This document shows, in pieces, positions 14,608 to 20,594 of a stretch of DNA of 20,594 nt. Under the pieces are notes generated by a model. That model did not search any database. It was not told the origin of the DNA and saw only the letters and a list, made by a program, of their open reading frames with translations. Source of the stretch: CAYTCZ01 sp964436315. GTDB taxonomy: Bacteria > Actinomycetota > Thermoleophilia > Gaiellales > Gaiellaceae. Position 1 is the first letter of the stretch. The number at the start of each line of letters is the position of its first letter. A program made the position numbers and the translations under genes. The stretch lies in the NCBI GenBank assembly GCA_964436315.1, contig CAYTCZ010000069.1, positions 1 through 20,594 on the forward strand. Direction: 5' to 3'.

Positions 14608-14991
14608 CTACCGGCTGGACCGGGGCTCGGGGTTGACGTCGCCGCGTTCGAGTTGCTCTTTGAACTCCTCGTACTCTTGAAGCCGGAGCTGGGCGTTCGA
14701 CGGATTGCACCGGCCTTGGCGGGCGATCAGTTCGTCACCGATGAAACCGGCGCACCACCATCTGCCGAGTTCGCTGCTGCCGCTGACGAGACAATCCTCC
14801 ATGTTCTCGTCCTGGGAGGTGCACCGGACATCTCGAAACGCCACACCTTGGGATTCGAACCGATCCTCGAGTTCCCGCTCTACCTCACCCCTCGTAACCT
14901 CAGTAACCGAGAACGAGCAGCCGGCCGCGAGGGCTCCGAACACAGCCAGAAGCCCGAGCACTGCGAACCAGCGCGGCGACATGTATGCCAT
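14608..14991 (-). CDS. Small lipoprotein of unknown function
   Basis: 127 residues with a lipoprotein signal peptide: a hydrophobic stretch (WFAVLGLLAVFGALAAGC) ending in the lipobox LAAGC with Cys25. The mature part has four further cysteines (VRCTSQDENMEDCLVSG, RWWCAGF, GRCNPS), so disulfides outside the membrane are likely, and an acidic helical tail. It is not a family I can name; the layout is loosely like actinobacterial DUF4333-type lipoproteins. ATG at 14991 has GGGAAA upstream. A possible promoter (TTGAAC, 19 nt, TTAGAT) lies about 30-60 nt upstream. Operon with the downstream membrane protein. Confidence 0.8.
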   Translation of the reverse strand: MAYMSPRWFAVLGLLAVFGALAAGCSFSVTEVTRGEVERELEDRFESQGVAFRDVRCTSQDENMEDCLVSGSSELGRWWCAGFIGDELIARQGRCNPSNAQLRLQEYEEFKEQLERGDVNPEPRSSR

Positions 14992-15049
14992 GAGTTTCCC
15001 GATTCCCCAGCCTCACTCGCATCTAAGGGGATCTCACGGCGAAGCGTTC

Positions 15050-15071
15050 AAAAATCCCTCGTTCGAGGGAT
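15050..15071 (-). terminator. Intrinsic terminator of the MetE-like gene
   Basis: On the minus strand a perfect 8-bp stem (ATCCCTCG / CGAGGGAT, 2-nt loop) is followed by a T-run. It is a textbook rho-independent terminator about 90 nt after the MetE-like stop. Confidence 0.75.
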
Positions 15072-15093
15072 GACAAGAAGGAGTGCGTTGGTC

Positions 15094-15129
15094 GCGTTAG
15101 GACCCTCCCAGACGGGAGAGCCCTAACGC
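15094..15129 (-). terminator. Additional hairpin after the MetE-like gene
   Basis: Outer 8-bp stem GCGTTAGG / CCTAACGC, small internal loop, inner stem CTCCC / GGGAG with a 4-nt loop. It lies 33 nt after the stop codon and before the T-run terminator, so the two act in tandem or this one protects the 3' end. Confidence 0.5.
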
Positions 15130-15161
15130 AGATCACGCCGGCCGGCTCCGGCGGGGGAGAG

Positions 15162-16346
15162 TCAGGCTGAGACGGGAACACCGATGCCGAGGCGCTCGGC
15201 GGCCATGCGTGTGCCCTCGACGCGGTTCCCAATCTTTTGGAACGCGATATCCCGTGCGTAGTCCGGCGAACCATGGTTCGGCTTCTCGTCGATCGAGAAG
15301 GGCGAGAAACCGCAGTCGTCGGTCGAGCCGAGGCGCTCTGGGGGGATGAATTCTGCAGCCCGGATGAGTTGGTCGCAGATCTCCTCTGGGCTCTCCGGCC
15401 GCGGACTCTGCGTCACCGTCACGCCGATGTAACAGATTTGTGGGATCCCGTTCGCGTCGTCGCGACTGTGCTCTCCGATGAGCTTGTACGCCGCATCCCG
15501 GTCCCGTTCGCTCGCCATCTGAATCAGGAAGTAGCCGGCGTTGAGCGCGAACATGCTCGGCAGCAGGTCGCTGTACGGAACGTCGGCGCTGTGAACCGAG
15601 TCTCGGTCTCCGCCCGGACACGTGTGGACACCGATGCTCTTTCGCTCCTCGGTGCTGAAGCGGTCGATCACCCGGTTGTTGAGCTCGATGAAGTGGGGGA
15701 GCATTCCGGCGCCGGTCCAGGGATTGCGGGGATCGGCCCGGGTTGCGAGCCGTCCCTCGGTGAAGTCGATCGAGACGCGCTCGGCTCCAGCGGCGAACGC
15801 CTGGCGGATGTCTTTTTCGCATTCGTCGACGAGATCCGCCTCAAACTCGTCGCGTGAATAACCAGGAACCTCTTCGTTCAACGGATACAGAAGTGCGAGC
15901 ATCGACGGAGCGATCACGGCCTGCTTCATGGGCTTCGAGGCAAACTGGATGGATTTCTGAAGTGTGTCTGCCGCGTAAGTCTTGTACCGGAACGGGCCTC
16001 CGGTCAGGCGTGGCAGCTGCCGATCGTGGCCGTCGGCGAAGATCGCGAAGTACTGCCCGCCGCCTGCGAGATTCGGCGCGAGGCCGGTCCCGGCGAGCGT
16101 GTCTGTGATGGCATACGTTGCGAAGCTCGACCAGCGTTGCTCGCCGTCCGAGATGATCGGGGATCCTGTCCCCTCCATTCGGCTGATCGAGTCCTGAACG
16201 GCCTCATCCTGTTCCGCTTCCAATTGGTCCCCGTTGATCTCTCCGGCGTCGTAGGCTGCGTAAGCCGCCTGAAGTCTGCTCGGACGAGGTAACGAACCAA
16301 CCGGTTCAGTCGGGATTCCTGTAACGGTCCGTGGGTCGTACGTCAT
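15162..16346 (-). CDS. MetE C-domain-like protein (cobalamin-independent methionine synthase family)
   Basis: 394 residues, about half of full-length MetE, matching only the catalytic C-terminal barrel. Zinc ligands are visible as His241 and Cys243 (GVHTCPGGDRDS), Cys345 (STDDCGFSPF) and probably Glu280 (FLIQMASER). The N-terminus has PVGSLPRP and ISDGEQRW. Proteins of this core type transfer a methyl group to homocysteine or another thiol, often from a methylcorrinoid or small donor rather than methyltetrahydropteroyl-triglutamate. ATG at 16346 has GGAGG upstream. It is a single-gene transcript with its own promoter and terminator. The exact methyl donor and acceptor are not decided by the sequence. 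Confidence 0.88.
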   Translation of the reverse strand: MTYDPRTVTGIPTEPVGSLPRPSRLQAAYAAYDAGEINGDQLEAEQDEAVQDSISRMEGTGSPIISDGEQRWSSFATYAITDTLAGTGLAPNLAGGGQYFAIFADGHDRQLPRLTGGPFRYKTYAADTLQKSIQFASKPMKQAVIAPSMLALLYPLNEEVPGYSRDEFEADLVDECEKDIRQAFAAGAERVSIDFTEGRLATRADPRNPWTGAGMLPHFIELNNRVIDRFSTEERKSIGVHTCPGGDRDSVHSADVPYSDLLPSMFALNAGYFLIQMASERDRDAAYKLIGEHSRDDANGIPQICYIGVTVTQSPRPESPEEICDQLIRAAEFIPPERLGSTDDCGFSPFSIDEKPNHGSPDYARDIAFQKIGNRVEGTRMAAERLGIGVPVSA

Positions 16347-16464
16347 TGACGTGCCTCCGTTTCAGCTGTCGATCCAGCGTGCGCTTCTTCTCGTTCGTGG
16401 GCTCACCCCCTAACCTCGCGGGTTACCTCCTGTATCGAACGCGTCGAGCGTCGGCCGCCTGGGC

Positions 16465-16493
16465 ATCCTACCGTTGTTTCCTAGGCTGGTCGA
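16465..16493 (-). promoter_or_regulatory. Promoter of the MetE-like gene
   Basis: On the minus strand TCGACC, a 17-nt spacer and TAGGAT form a good actinobacterial sigma-70 promoter. It implies a leader of about 110 nt before the ATG. The leader contains a small hairpin (TAACC / GGTTA) and a short frame MPRRPTLDAF that closes before the gene. It does not match any riboswitch I know. Confidence 0.5.
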
Positions 16494-16519
16494 AGCAAGG
16501 ATGAAGGTTTTCGGTAGAC

Positions 16520-17095
16520 ATGGATAAGAGCGTGGTCGGGTCGGAGAAGCGGGCGTGGTTAGACGCGTTCGAGTCGCTGGCCCAAGCGGATCAGGACTCC
16601 CCGCTCGGAGCAGCTTCACGGGCAAATGCCTCATGCATCGCTCCGAGATCTTGCAGCTTCACGGTGCGTGGCCGGATGCTCTTGCCGAGGCACGTCGTGC
16701 GAGCGAGCGATTCGTGCAAGGTTCGGATCAGATGGCAGCTGCGCAGGTCCTGTACCAGCGGGCAGAGCTCTATCGGCTTCAAGGCGCGTACTCCGAGTCC
16801 GAGGAGTCGTATCGCGAGGCAAGTCGGAGTGGCTTCGAACCGCAACCGGGGCTCGGCTTGCTCCGACTCGCAGGCTGACCTCGAGGAGCACGGCTGACGA
16901 CAGTCACGGGCTTACACCGCGCGAGCTCGAGGTGCTCGCCCTCGTAGCCGCAGGGAAGACTAACCGCGCGATCGCCGGCGAGCTCGCCATCAGCGAAAAG
17001 ACGGTTGCCCGGCAGGCACGTAAGCAACATCTTCACGAAGCTCAGGCTGTCGTCGCGCTCGGCTGCGACCGCCTATGCGTATGAGCACGGCCTCG
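16520..17095 (+). pseudogene. Remnant of a LuxR-family regulator with TPR-like region
   Basis: Four blocks of one protein type lie in order but in shifting frames. Block 1 (16520-16613) is an N-terminus, KRAWLDAFESLAQADQDSPL. Block 2 (16615-16878) is TPR-like: CLMHRSEILQLHGAWPDALA through YREASRSGFEPQPG and a stop. Block 3 (about 16870-17012) is the LuxR helix-turn-helix start, HGLTPRELEVLALVAAGKTN then AISEKTVAR. Block 4 (17017-17095) continues as HVSNIFTKLRLSSRSAATAY after four extra bases at 17013-17016. Intact relatives have roughly 150 residues between blocks 1 and 2, and again between 2 and 3, so two internal deletions and one small insertion are inferred. The gene runs into the N gap just before its expected end and is not functional as shown. 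Confidence 0.85.
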
Positions 17096-17195
17096 NNNNN
17101 NNNNNNNNNNNNNNNNNNNNNNNNNNNNNNNNNNNNNNNNNNNNNNNNNNNNNNNNNNNNNNNNNNNNNNNNNNNNNNNNNNNNNNNNNNNNNNN
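17096..17195. other. Scaffold gap (100 N)
   Basis: Exactly 100 N, the usual placeholder for a gap of unknown size. Sequence order across it depends on assembly linkage. Confidence 0.99.
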
Positions 17196-17197
17196 CA

Positions 17198-17281
17198 CGC
17201 GACGAGTTGTTGCGTAGCGTCCCGCTCGCGGAAGTACCGAGAATTTCCGACGAGGACCTTGCACGGATCTCCGACCACTAG
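17198..17281 (+). CDS. C-terminal tail of an unidentified protein
   Basis: 27 codons directly after the gap read RDELLRSVPLAEVPRISDED then LARISDH and a TAG stop. The composition is protein-like, but the rest of the gene is in the unsequenced gap and I do not recognise it. It is not in the expected LuxR sequence. Confidence 0.4.
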   Translation, partial: RDELLRSVPLAEVPRISDEDLARISDH

Positions 17282-17291
17282 CCTGATTTGA

Positions 17292-17450
17292 GGACGCGAG
17301 GACCGCGCCAACCGCGTGAAGACCGCCGAGGCGGCGAGAGCGCGATGCGGATGGCCGCTCCACGTGATCGAGCATGCTGCCGACGATCCTCCGGTGGAGC
17401 AGCCGCAGGCCATCGTCAGCGCGCTGCGCGTCGCGACCAATGGCTCATGA
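17292..17450 (+). pseudogene. C-terminal fragment, probably of an alpha/beta hydrolase
   Basis: A 52-codon frame between a TGA and a TGA ends in WPLHVIEHAADDPPVEQPQA and IVSALRVATNGS. This resembles the end of alpha/beta-hydrolase-fold proteins, where the catalytic His segment is followed by an E-x-P-x-x-F/I helix. Here the expected GH is AD, so the catalytic His is missing. There is no ribosome site or upstream part. It looks like a decayed gene tail, and the identification is tentative. Confidence 0.4.
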
Positions 17451-17583
17451 CACGAACGAGGAGGGGATCATGACGAAATGCTTCGCGAGCATGCGGGTGA
17501 GAGCAACTCAGCTGTCCTTGCCGATCCGAACCGCATCGGCATCGGGATAGCCTAAATTCAGGCGCTGTGGGAGACTTCAGGCC
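17451..17583 (+). other. Leader of the PEBP gene with a 26-codon frame
   Basis: A strong ribosome site (GAGGAGGGG) precedes an ATG at 17470 whose frame, starting MTKCFASMRVRATQLSLP, closes at 17550. It may be a leader peptide or the start of another broken gene. No clear promoter is visible. Confidence 0.25.
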
Positions 17584-18144
17584 ATGCGTCGCGTTGCGCT
17601 CGCCGCCACTTTCGCGGTGTTGTTCCTCGCCGCGTGTGGCGGGAGTGGTGATGACTCGGAAGATGTGGCCGAGCCCCCTGTTGAGAATGACACGGTGGTC
17701 ACGTTCGATCTGAGCAGCACTGCTTTCGATTCAGGCGATGAGATTCCGGTCCGTTACACGTGCGACGGCGAGAACATCTCTCCCGACCTCGCCTGGACGG
17801 AGCCACCCGAGGACACTGCCTCGTTCGCGCTGATCATGGACGATCCAGACGCTCCGGGAGGAACCTTTACGCACTGGCTCGCCTGGAACTTCGACGGTGA
17901 TTCCCGTGACTATCCAGAGAACACGCCAGCGCCTGTGGAGGGAGAGAGCAGCTTTGGACAGCCCGGCTACGGTGGTCCCTGTCCGCCGCCGGGCGACGAG
18001 CCCCATCGATACATCTTCGAGCTATACGCGCTGGACGCCCCGCTCGAGCTGGCGTCGGGCGCCGGCAAAGACGAGGTCGAGGGCGCGCTCGAAGGCCATG
18101 TCCTTGGTGTCGCCGAGCTCGTCGGTACATTCGGACGAGCTTAG
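17584..18144 (+). CDS. PEBP (YbhB/YbcL, Raf-kinase-inhibitor-like) family lipoprotein
   Basis: 186 residues. The signal peptide MRRVALAATFAVLFLAAC has its lipobox Cys at 18, followed by a Gly/Ser/Asp-rich linker, so the protein is likely anchored on the outer face of the cell membrane. The PEBP domain covers about 38-185 with DPDAPGGTFTHW (87-98) and GYGGPCPPPGDEPHRY (128-143), the residues forming the conserved anion-binding pocket. The biochemical role of bacterial PEBPs is poorly defined; small-ligand binding or protease inhibition are suggested. ATG at 17584 directly starts the signal peptide, with GGGAG 10 nt upstream. It is the only intact gene in the decayed zone. Confidence 0.92.
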   Translation: MRRVALAATFAVLFLAACGGSGDDSEDVAEPPVENDTVVTFDLSSTAFDSGDEIPVRYTCDGENISPDLAWTEPPEDTASFALIMDDPDAPGGTFTHWLAWNFDGDSRDYPENTPAPVEGESSFGQPGYGGPCPPPGDEPHRYIFELYALDAPLELASGAGKDEVEGALEGHVLGVAELVGTFGRA

Positions 18145-18186
18145 GGTCGCGCCGTCGAGGCTATAGCCAGGGCGGTTTTTCACTCG

Positions 18187-18311
18187 TTGAATCTGGCAGA
18201 GAGTGGCCCGGCCACGAGCGAGGAGCTCGCCGAGCGAGCCGGCGTGAACGAGCGGTACGCACGGGAGTGGCTCGGGGGTCTTGCGGCGGCGGGATACCTC
18301 GAGTTCGAGTC
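18187..18311 (+). pseudogene. N-terminal winged-helix fragment of a methyltransferase
   Basis: Starting from a TTG at 18187, the frame reads NLAESGPATSEELAERAGVN and ERYAREWLGGLAAAGYLEFE before entering the N gap. This is the dimerisation/winged-helix segment of a class of SAM-dependent methyltransferases. The expected 25-40 residues before it are not recognisable upstream, where only 14 codons separate it from the PEBP stop in the same frame. After the gap no methyltransferase sequence resumes. It is either a truncated gene or an artefact of the gap. Confidence 0.5.
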
Positions 18312-18411
18312 NNNNNNNNNNNNNNNNNNNNNNNNNNNNNNNNNNNNNNNNNNNNNNNNNNNNNNNNNNNNNNNNNNNNNNNNNNNNNNNNNNNNNNNNN
18401 NNNNNNNNNNN
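18312..18411. other. Scaffold gap (100 N)
   Basis: Exactly 100 N, a second placeholder gap. The 56 bp between it and the next gene's stop codon contain nothing that I can identify. Confidence 0.99.
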
Positions 18412-18467
18412 GAGGTGCGGCGCTAGCTCCCGCCGCTCACAAGCCCGCGAGGCTCGCGCAGACCGGC

Positions 18468-20228
18468 TCAGCTGTCCGCTGCGTGTCCGGCGCGCGACGG
18501 GACCCGCGCCGTCTCGAGATGTTGGTGGACCTGCTGAATGACGACAGATCCCTCACCGACCGCCGCCGCCACGCGCTTGACCGAGCCCGACCGGAGATCG
18601 CCGACGGCGAACACACCCGCGACGCTAGTCTCGAACATGAAACGAGGTCGATCGAGGCTCCAGTCGGGGCAGTCGAACTCCTCGCGATTCAGGTCGGCCC
18701 CGGTGACGACGAAGCCTCGGTCGTCTCGCACGATCTGCGCCGGAAGCCAGTCGGTGTTCGGTCGCGCTCCGATGAGGATGATCAAAGCGTCGGCGCTGAC
18801 CGTCTCGGTTTCGCCGGTCGGCTTATAGCGGAGTGTGATCTGCTCGAGCCGTGTATCCCCGGCGCCGTCGACGACCTCGGTCGAGACCCGGACGTGGACA
18901 TTGGCAGCGGCGTCGATCTCGTCGATGAGATATTGCGACATGCTCGTGGCGAGGGTCGCATTGCGAACGACGATCGTCACCCGGCTCGCGTACCGACCGA
19001 GATGGAGCGCAGCCTGGCCTGCGGAATTACCGCCGCCCACGACGTAGACCTCGCCGCCGGTGAAGTGCTGCGCCTCGGACGGTGAAGCGCCGTAGTAGAC
19101 GCCGCTGTTCGTCAGCGCTTCGAGGGCGGGGATCCCGAGCCGCCGGTAGGCGACGCCCATGGCGAGGACGACACTCTGCGCTCGGATCGGCCTTCCCTCG
19201 GTGGTCGTCAGGACATGCATCCCGTCCTCCGTCTGTAGGCCGATCGCATCACGCATGAGCAAGAAGTTCGCCCCGAACACCCACGCCTGTTGATAGGCGC
19301 GCTGTGCAAGCTCCGCCCCCGTGAGTCCCCGCGGGAAGCCAAGGTAGTTTCGAATTCGGGAGCTCGATCCCGCCTGGCCACCGATCGACTCGCGCTCGAC
19401 GACCAACACATCCAATCCCTCAGACGCGGCGTACACGGCAGCGGCGAGACCTGCAGGGCCGGCCCCAACGACGACGACGTCGAAATCGTGGCCGCGATCG
19501 AGCTCCGTCTTCACCCGGTAGGCGCGGGCCAGCTCGGCGTTCGACGGATCGACGAGCTCGCGACCATCGTGCAGAAAGACGATCGGCTCGCTCGTTCCCT
19601 CGCGCCCGGCCTTTCGCAGCAGCTTCTGACCTTCGGCTGAATCGCTCGCGTAAAAGGCATGGGGAACCCCGTTTCGCGACAAGAGGTTTCGCAGCTCGTG
19701 ACCGCGGGCCGACCAGGGCTCCGCGACCAGCGTGACCTCTCGAGGTGCCGTGGGGTCGGTGCGGGCCCACTCGTGCAGGAACTCGCCCAACGTCCGATAA
19801 AAGAGCTCGTCGGGTGACGTCCACGGCTTGAGCACGTAGTAGTCGATGTGGCCGATAGCCATTGCGTTGCGAACCGCGTCGGCCGTTCGCTCGTCGCCCA
19901 AGTCGCCCCACTCGATGAGCAGTCCCCTCTTCGCTCTGGGGTGTAGGTCATGGACGCGCGCGAGTAACTCAGCACCTCCAAGCTTGGGCATCCAGAGATC
20001 CACGAGCACGACAGCGACTCGGTCGCCTGCGTCGCGCATCGCCTCGAGATCGGCGAGGGCCTCGAGCGGCTGGTCGTTACAGATGACCCGGTAGTCCTTG
20101 CCGTACCGTCGGGCCAGCTCGGAACGGATTCGGCCGAGAGCGTCGCGGTCGTCGTCGACCGCGAGGATGAGCGGTCGATCGCGCGCGGAGTCGGCGTCGT
20201 GGTCTTGTTGATACCTTCGCTCCGCCAT
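18468..20228 (-). CDS. Response-regulator receiver fused to thioredoxin-reductase-like FAD oxidoreductase
   Basis: 586 residues in three domains. Residues 19-136 are a REC domain: acidic Asp25/Asp26, phospho-acceptor Asp77 (VLVDLWMP) and Lys134 (VLKPW). Residues about 164-238 resemble a thioredoxin/glutaredoxin fold without cysteines (VTLVAEPWSARGHELRNLLS). Residues 249-574 are TrxR-like: FAD motif VGAGPAGLAAA (254-264), GGQAGSSSRIRNYLGFP, NADPH motif VVGGGNSAGQAALHLG (396-411) and the FAD-closing VFAVGDLRSG (539-548). Where TrxR has CATC, this protein has GASPS (380-384), so the redox dithiol is absent. It may be a phosphorylation-controlled NAD(P)H-flavin oxidoreductase. ATG at 20228 is chosen; the frame is open further upstream but with repeat-derived sequence. 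No kinase partner is adjacent. Confidence 0.9.
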   Translation of the reverse strand: MAERRYQQDHDADSARDRPLILAVDDDRDALGRIRSELARRYGKDYRVICNDQPLEALADLEAMRDAGDRVAVVLVDLWMPKLGGAELLARVHDLHPRAKRGLLIEWGDLGDERTADAVRNAMAIGHIDYYVLKPWTSPDELFYRTLGEFLHEWARTDPTAPREVTLVAEPWSARGHELRNLLSRNGVPHAFYASDSAEGQKLLRKAGREGTSEPIVFLHDGRELVDPSNAELARAYRVKTELDRGHDFDVVVVGAGPAGLAAAVYAASEGLDVLVVERESIGGQAGSSSRIRNYLGFPRGLTGAELAQRAYQQAWVFGANFLLMRDAIGLQTEDGMHVLTTTEGRPIRAQSVVLAMGVAYRRLGIPALEALTNSGVYYGASPSEAQHFTGGEVYVVGGGNSAGQAALHLGRYASRVTIVVRNATLATSMSQYLIDEIDAAANVHVRVSTEVVDGAGDTRLEQITLRYKPTGETETVSADALIILIGARPNTDWLPAQIVRDDRGFVVTGADLNREEFDCPDWSLDRPRFMFETSVAGVFAVGDLRSGSVKRVAAAVGEGSVVIQQVHQHLETARVPSRAGHAADS

Positions 20229-20278
20229 CAGAGCGTAAGAGTACTGCGGCCTCCCGCCTCGCTGGACGGCGGTCCTTT

Positions 20279-20320
20279 GCGGACAGCTTGCCGACGCTCG
20301 CTTCGAGATCCTGCATTCTC
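20279..20320 (-). repeat. GC-rich structured repeat, copy 3 (partial)
   Basis: Matches copy 2 (plus-strand positions from about 11086) at 33 of 42 positions without gaps, including the run CGACGCTCGC and GATCCT. It lies between the divergent REC/TrxR gene and the hydrolase gene. A 12-bp direct repeat CTGGACGGCGGT (20262-20273 and 20345-20356) flanks it, and GGTGAAG/CTTCGCC nearby can form the hairpin typical of the other copies. Confidence 0.5.
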
Positions 20321-20408
20321 CAACCGCCGCCCGCGCTCGCGCCTCTGGACGGCGGTGGCTCACGCCGGGTGAAGCCGCTTCGCCAACCGCCTGCCGGAGG
20401 CCCGAGAG

Positions 20409-20594
20409 GTGTGCCCTAGCATTGCCTATCAGGTTGTCGGCGACGGGCCTCTCAACGTGGTCTTCATTCCAGGATTCATCTCGCACCTCGAGGCCGGCTG
20501 GGCCGAACCCTCGATGGCTCGATTCTTCGAGCGCCTCGCGTCGTTCTCACGCCTGATCCTCTTCGATAAACGGGGGACCGGCCTCTCAGATCCT
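20409..20594 (+). CDS. Alpha/beta hydrolase, N-terminal part (possibly joined to a cyclase domain)
   Basis: 62 codons running off the window. IAYQVVGDGPLNVVFIPGFI is followed by SRLILFDKRGTGLSDP, the first strands and the oxyanion/cap region of alpha/beta-hydrolase-fold proteins. This version, with a FIPGFISHLE segment, is typical of actinobacterial proteins in which the hydrolase domain is often coupled to an adenylate/guanylate cyclase domain or LuxR-type regulator; that part would lie beyond the edge. GTG at 20409 is supported by GGAGG 8 nt upstream (20396-20400). The nucleophile elbow is not reached. Confidence 0.85.
   Translation, partial: MCPSIAYQVVGDGPLNVVFIPGFISHLEAGWAEPSMARFFERLASFSRLILFDKRGTGLSDP

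Noticed and set aside
14846..14862. GATTCGAAC, resembling a tRNA T-loop
   Set aside because: It is inside the lipoprotein gene and no cloverleaf can be drawn around it.
16347..16464. Possible riboswitch in the MetE-like leader
   Set aside because: I could not match SAM, cobalamin or THF riboswitch cores. Only a small hairpin is visible.
17042..17440. Frames running through the N gap
   Set aside because: They are open only because N codons cannot be stops. No biological support.

Overview
The window is about 20.6 kb of high-GC DNA carrying two runs of exactly 100 N (17096-17195 and 18312-18411), so it looks like a scaffold from a draft or metagenome-derived genome. Gene content suggests a soil-type actinobacterium, probably class Thermoleophilia: GTG starts, a SigK/RskA-like pair, an MptA-type GTP cyclohydrolase, the style of the LuxR/TPR regulator remnant, and a response-regulator/thioredoxin-reductase fusion. 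The taxonomy is inferred from gene style only. No rRNA, tRNA, CRISPR array or insertion sequence was found.

Layout. 1-2 kb: 5' end of a DUF72 gene (minus), then thyX, interrupted by a full-size intein with a LAGLIDADG homing endonuclease and probably expressed from a leaderless promoter. 2-4 kb: an ECF sigma factor with its membrane anti-sigma factor, and an SDR protein lacking the catalytic tyrosine. 4-5.3 kb: Fe/Mn superoxide dismutase and PlsY. 5.3-9 kb: MptA/FolE2-type GTP cyclohydrolase, a histidine-kinase-like protein with a degenerate ATPase half, and an overlapping mutM-MFS transporter pair. 9-12 kb: a primary-type sigma factor, a small hypothetical protein and a CmoB-like methyltransferase, with two copies of a GC-rich structured repeat between them. 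12.4-16.4 kb: a Gfo/Idh/MocA oxidoreductase, an uncharacterised lipoprotein/membrane-protein pair and a MetE C-domain-like protein with a recognisable promoter and terminator. 16.5-18.4 kb: a decayed zone around both scaffold gaps with remnants of a LuxR/TPR regulator, a hydrolase tail and a methyltransferase N-terminus, plus one intact PEBP-family lipoprotein. 18.4-20.6 kb: a REC + thioredoxin-like + TrxR-like three-domain protein, diverging from the 5' end of an alpha/beta hydrolase that runs off the window.

How the genes fit together. thyX (dTMP and folate turnover) and mptA (first step of folate synthesis) lie within 6 kb but are not one operon. SOD, MutM and the TrxR-like protein give a loose oxidative-stress theme. 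The most notable items are the ThyX intein, the REC/TrxR fusion without its CxxC, the kinase with an H-box but no recognisable ATP-binding boxes, the dispersed structured repeat (three copies), a perfect SOS-box-like palindrome, and the multiply deleted LuxR gene.
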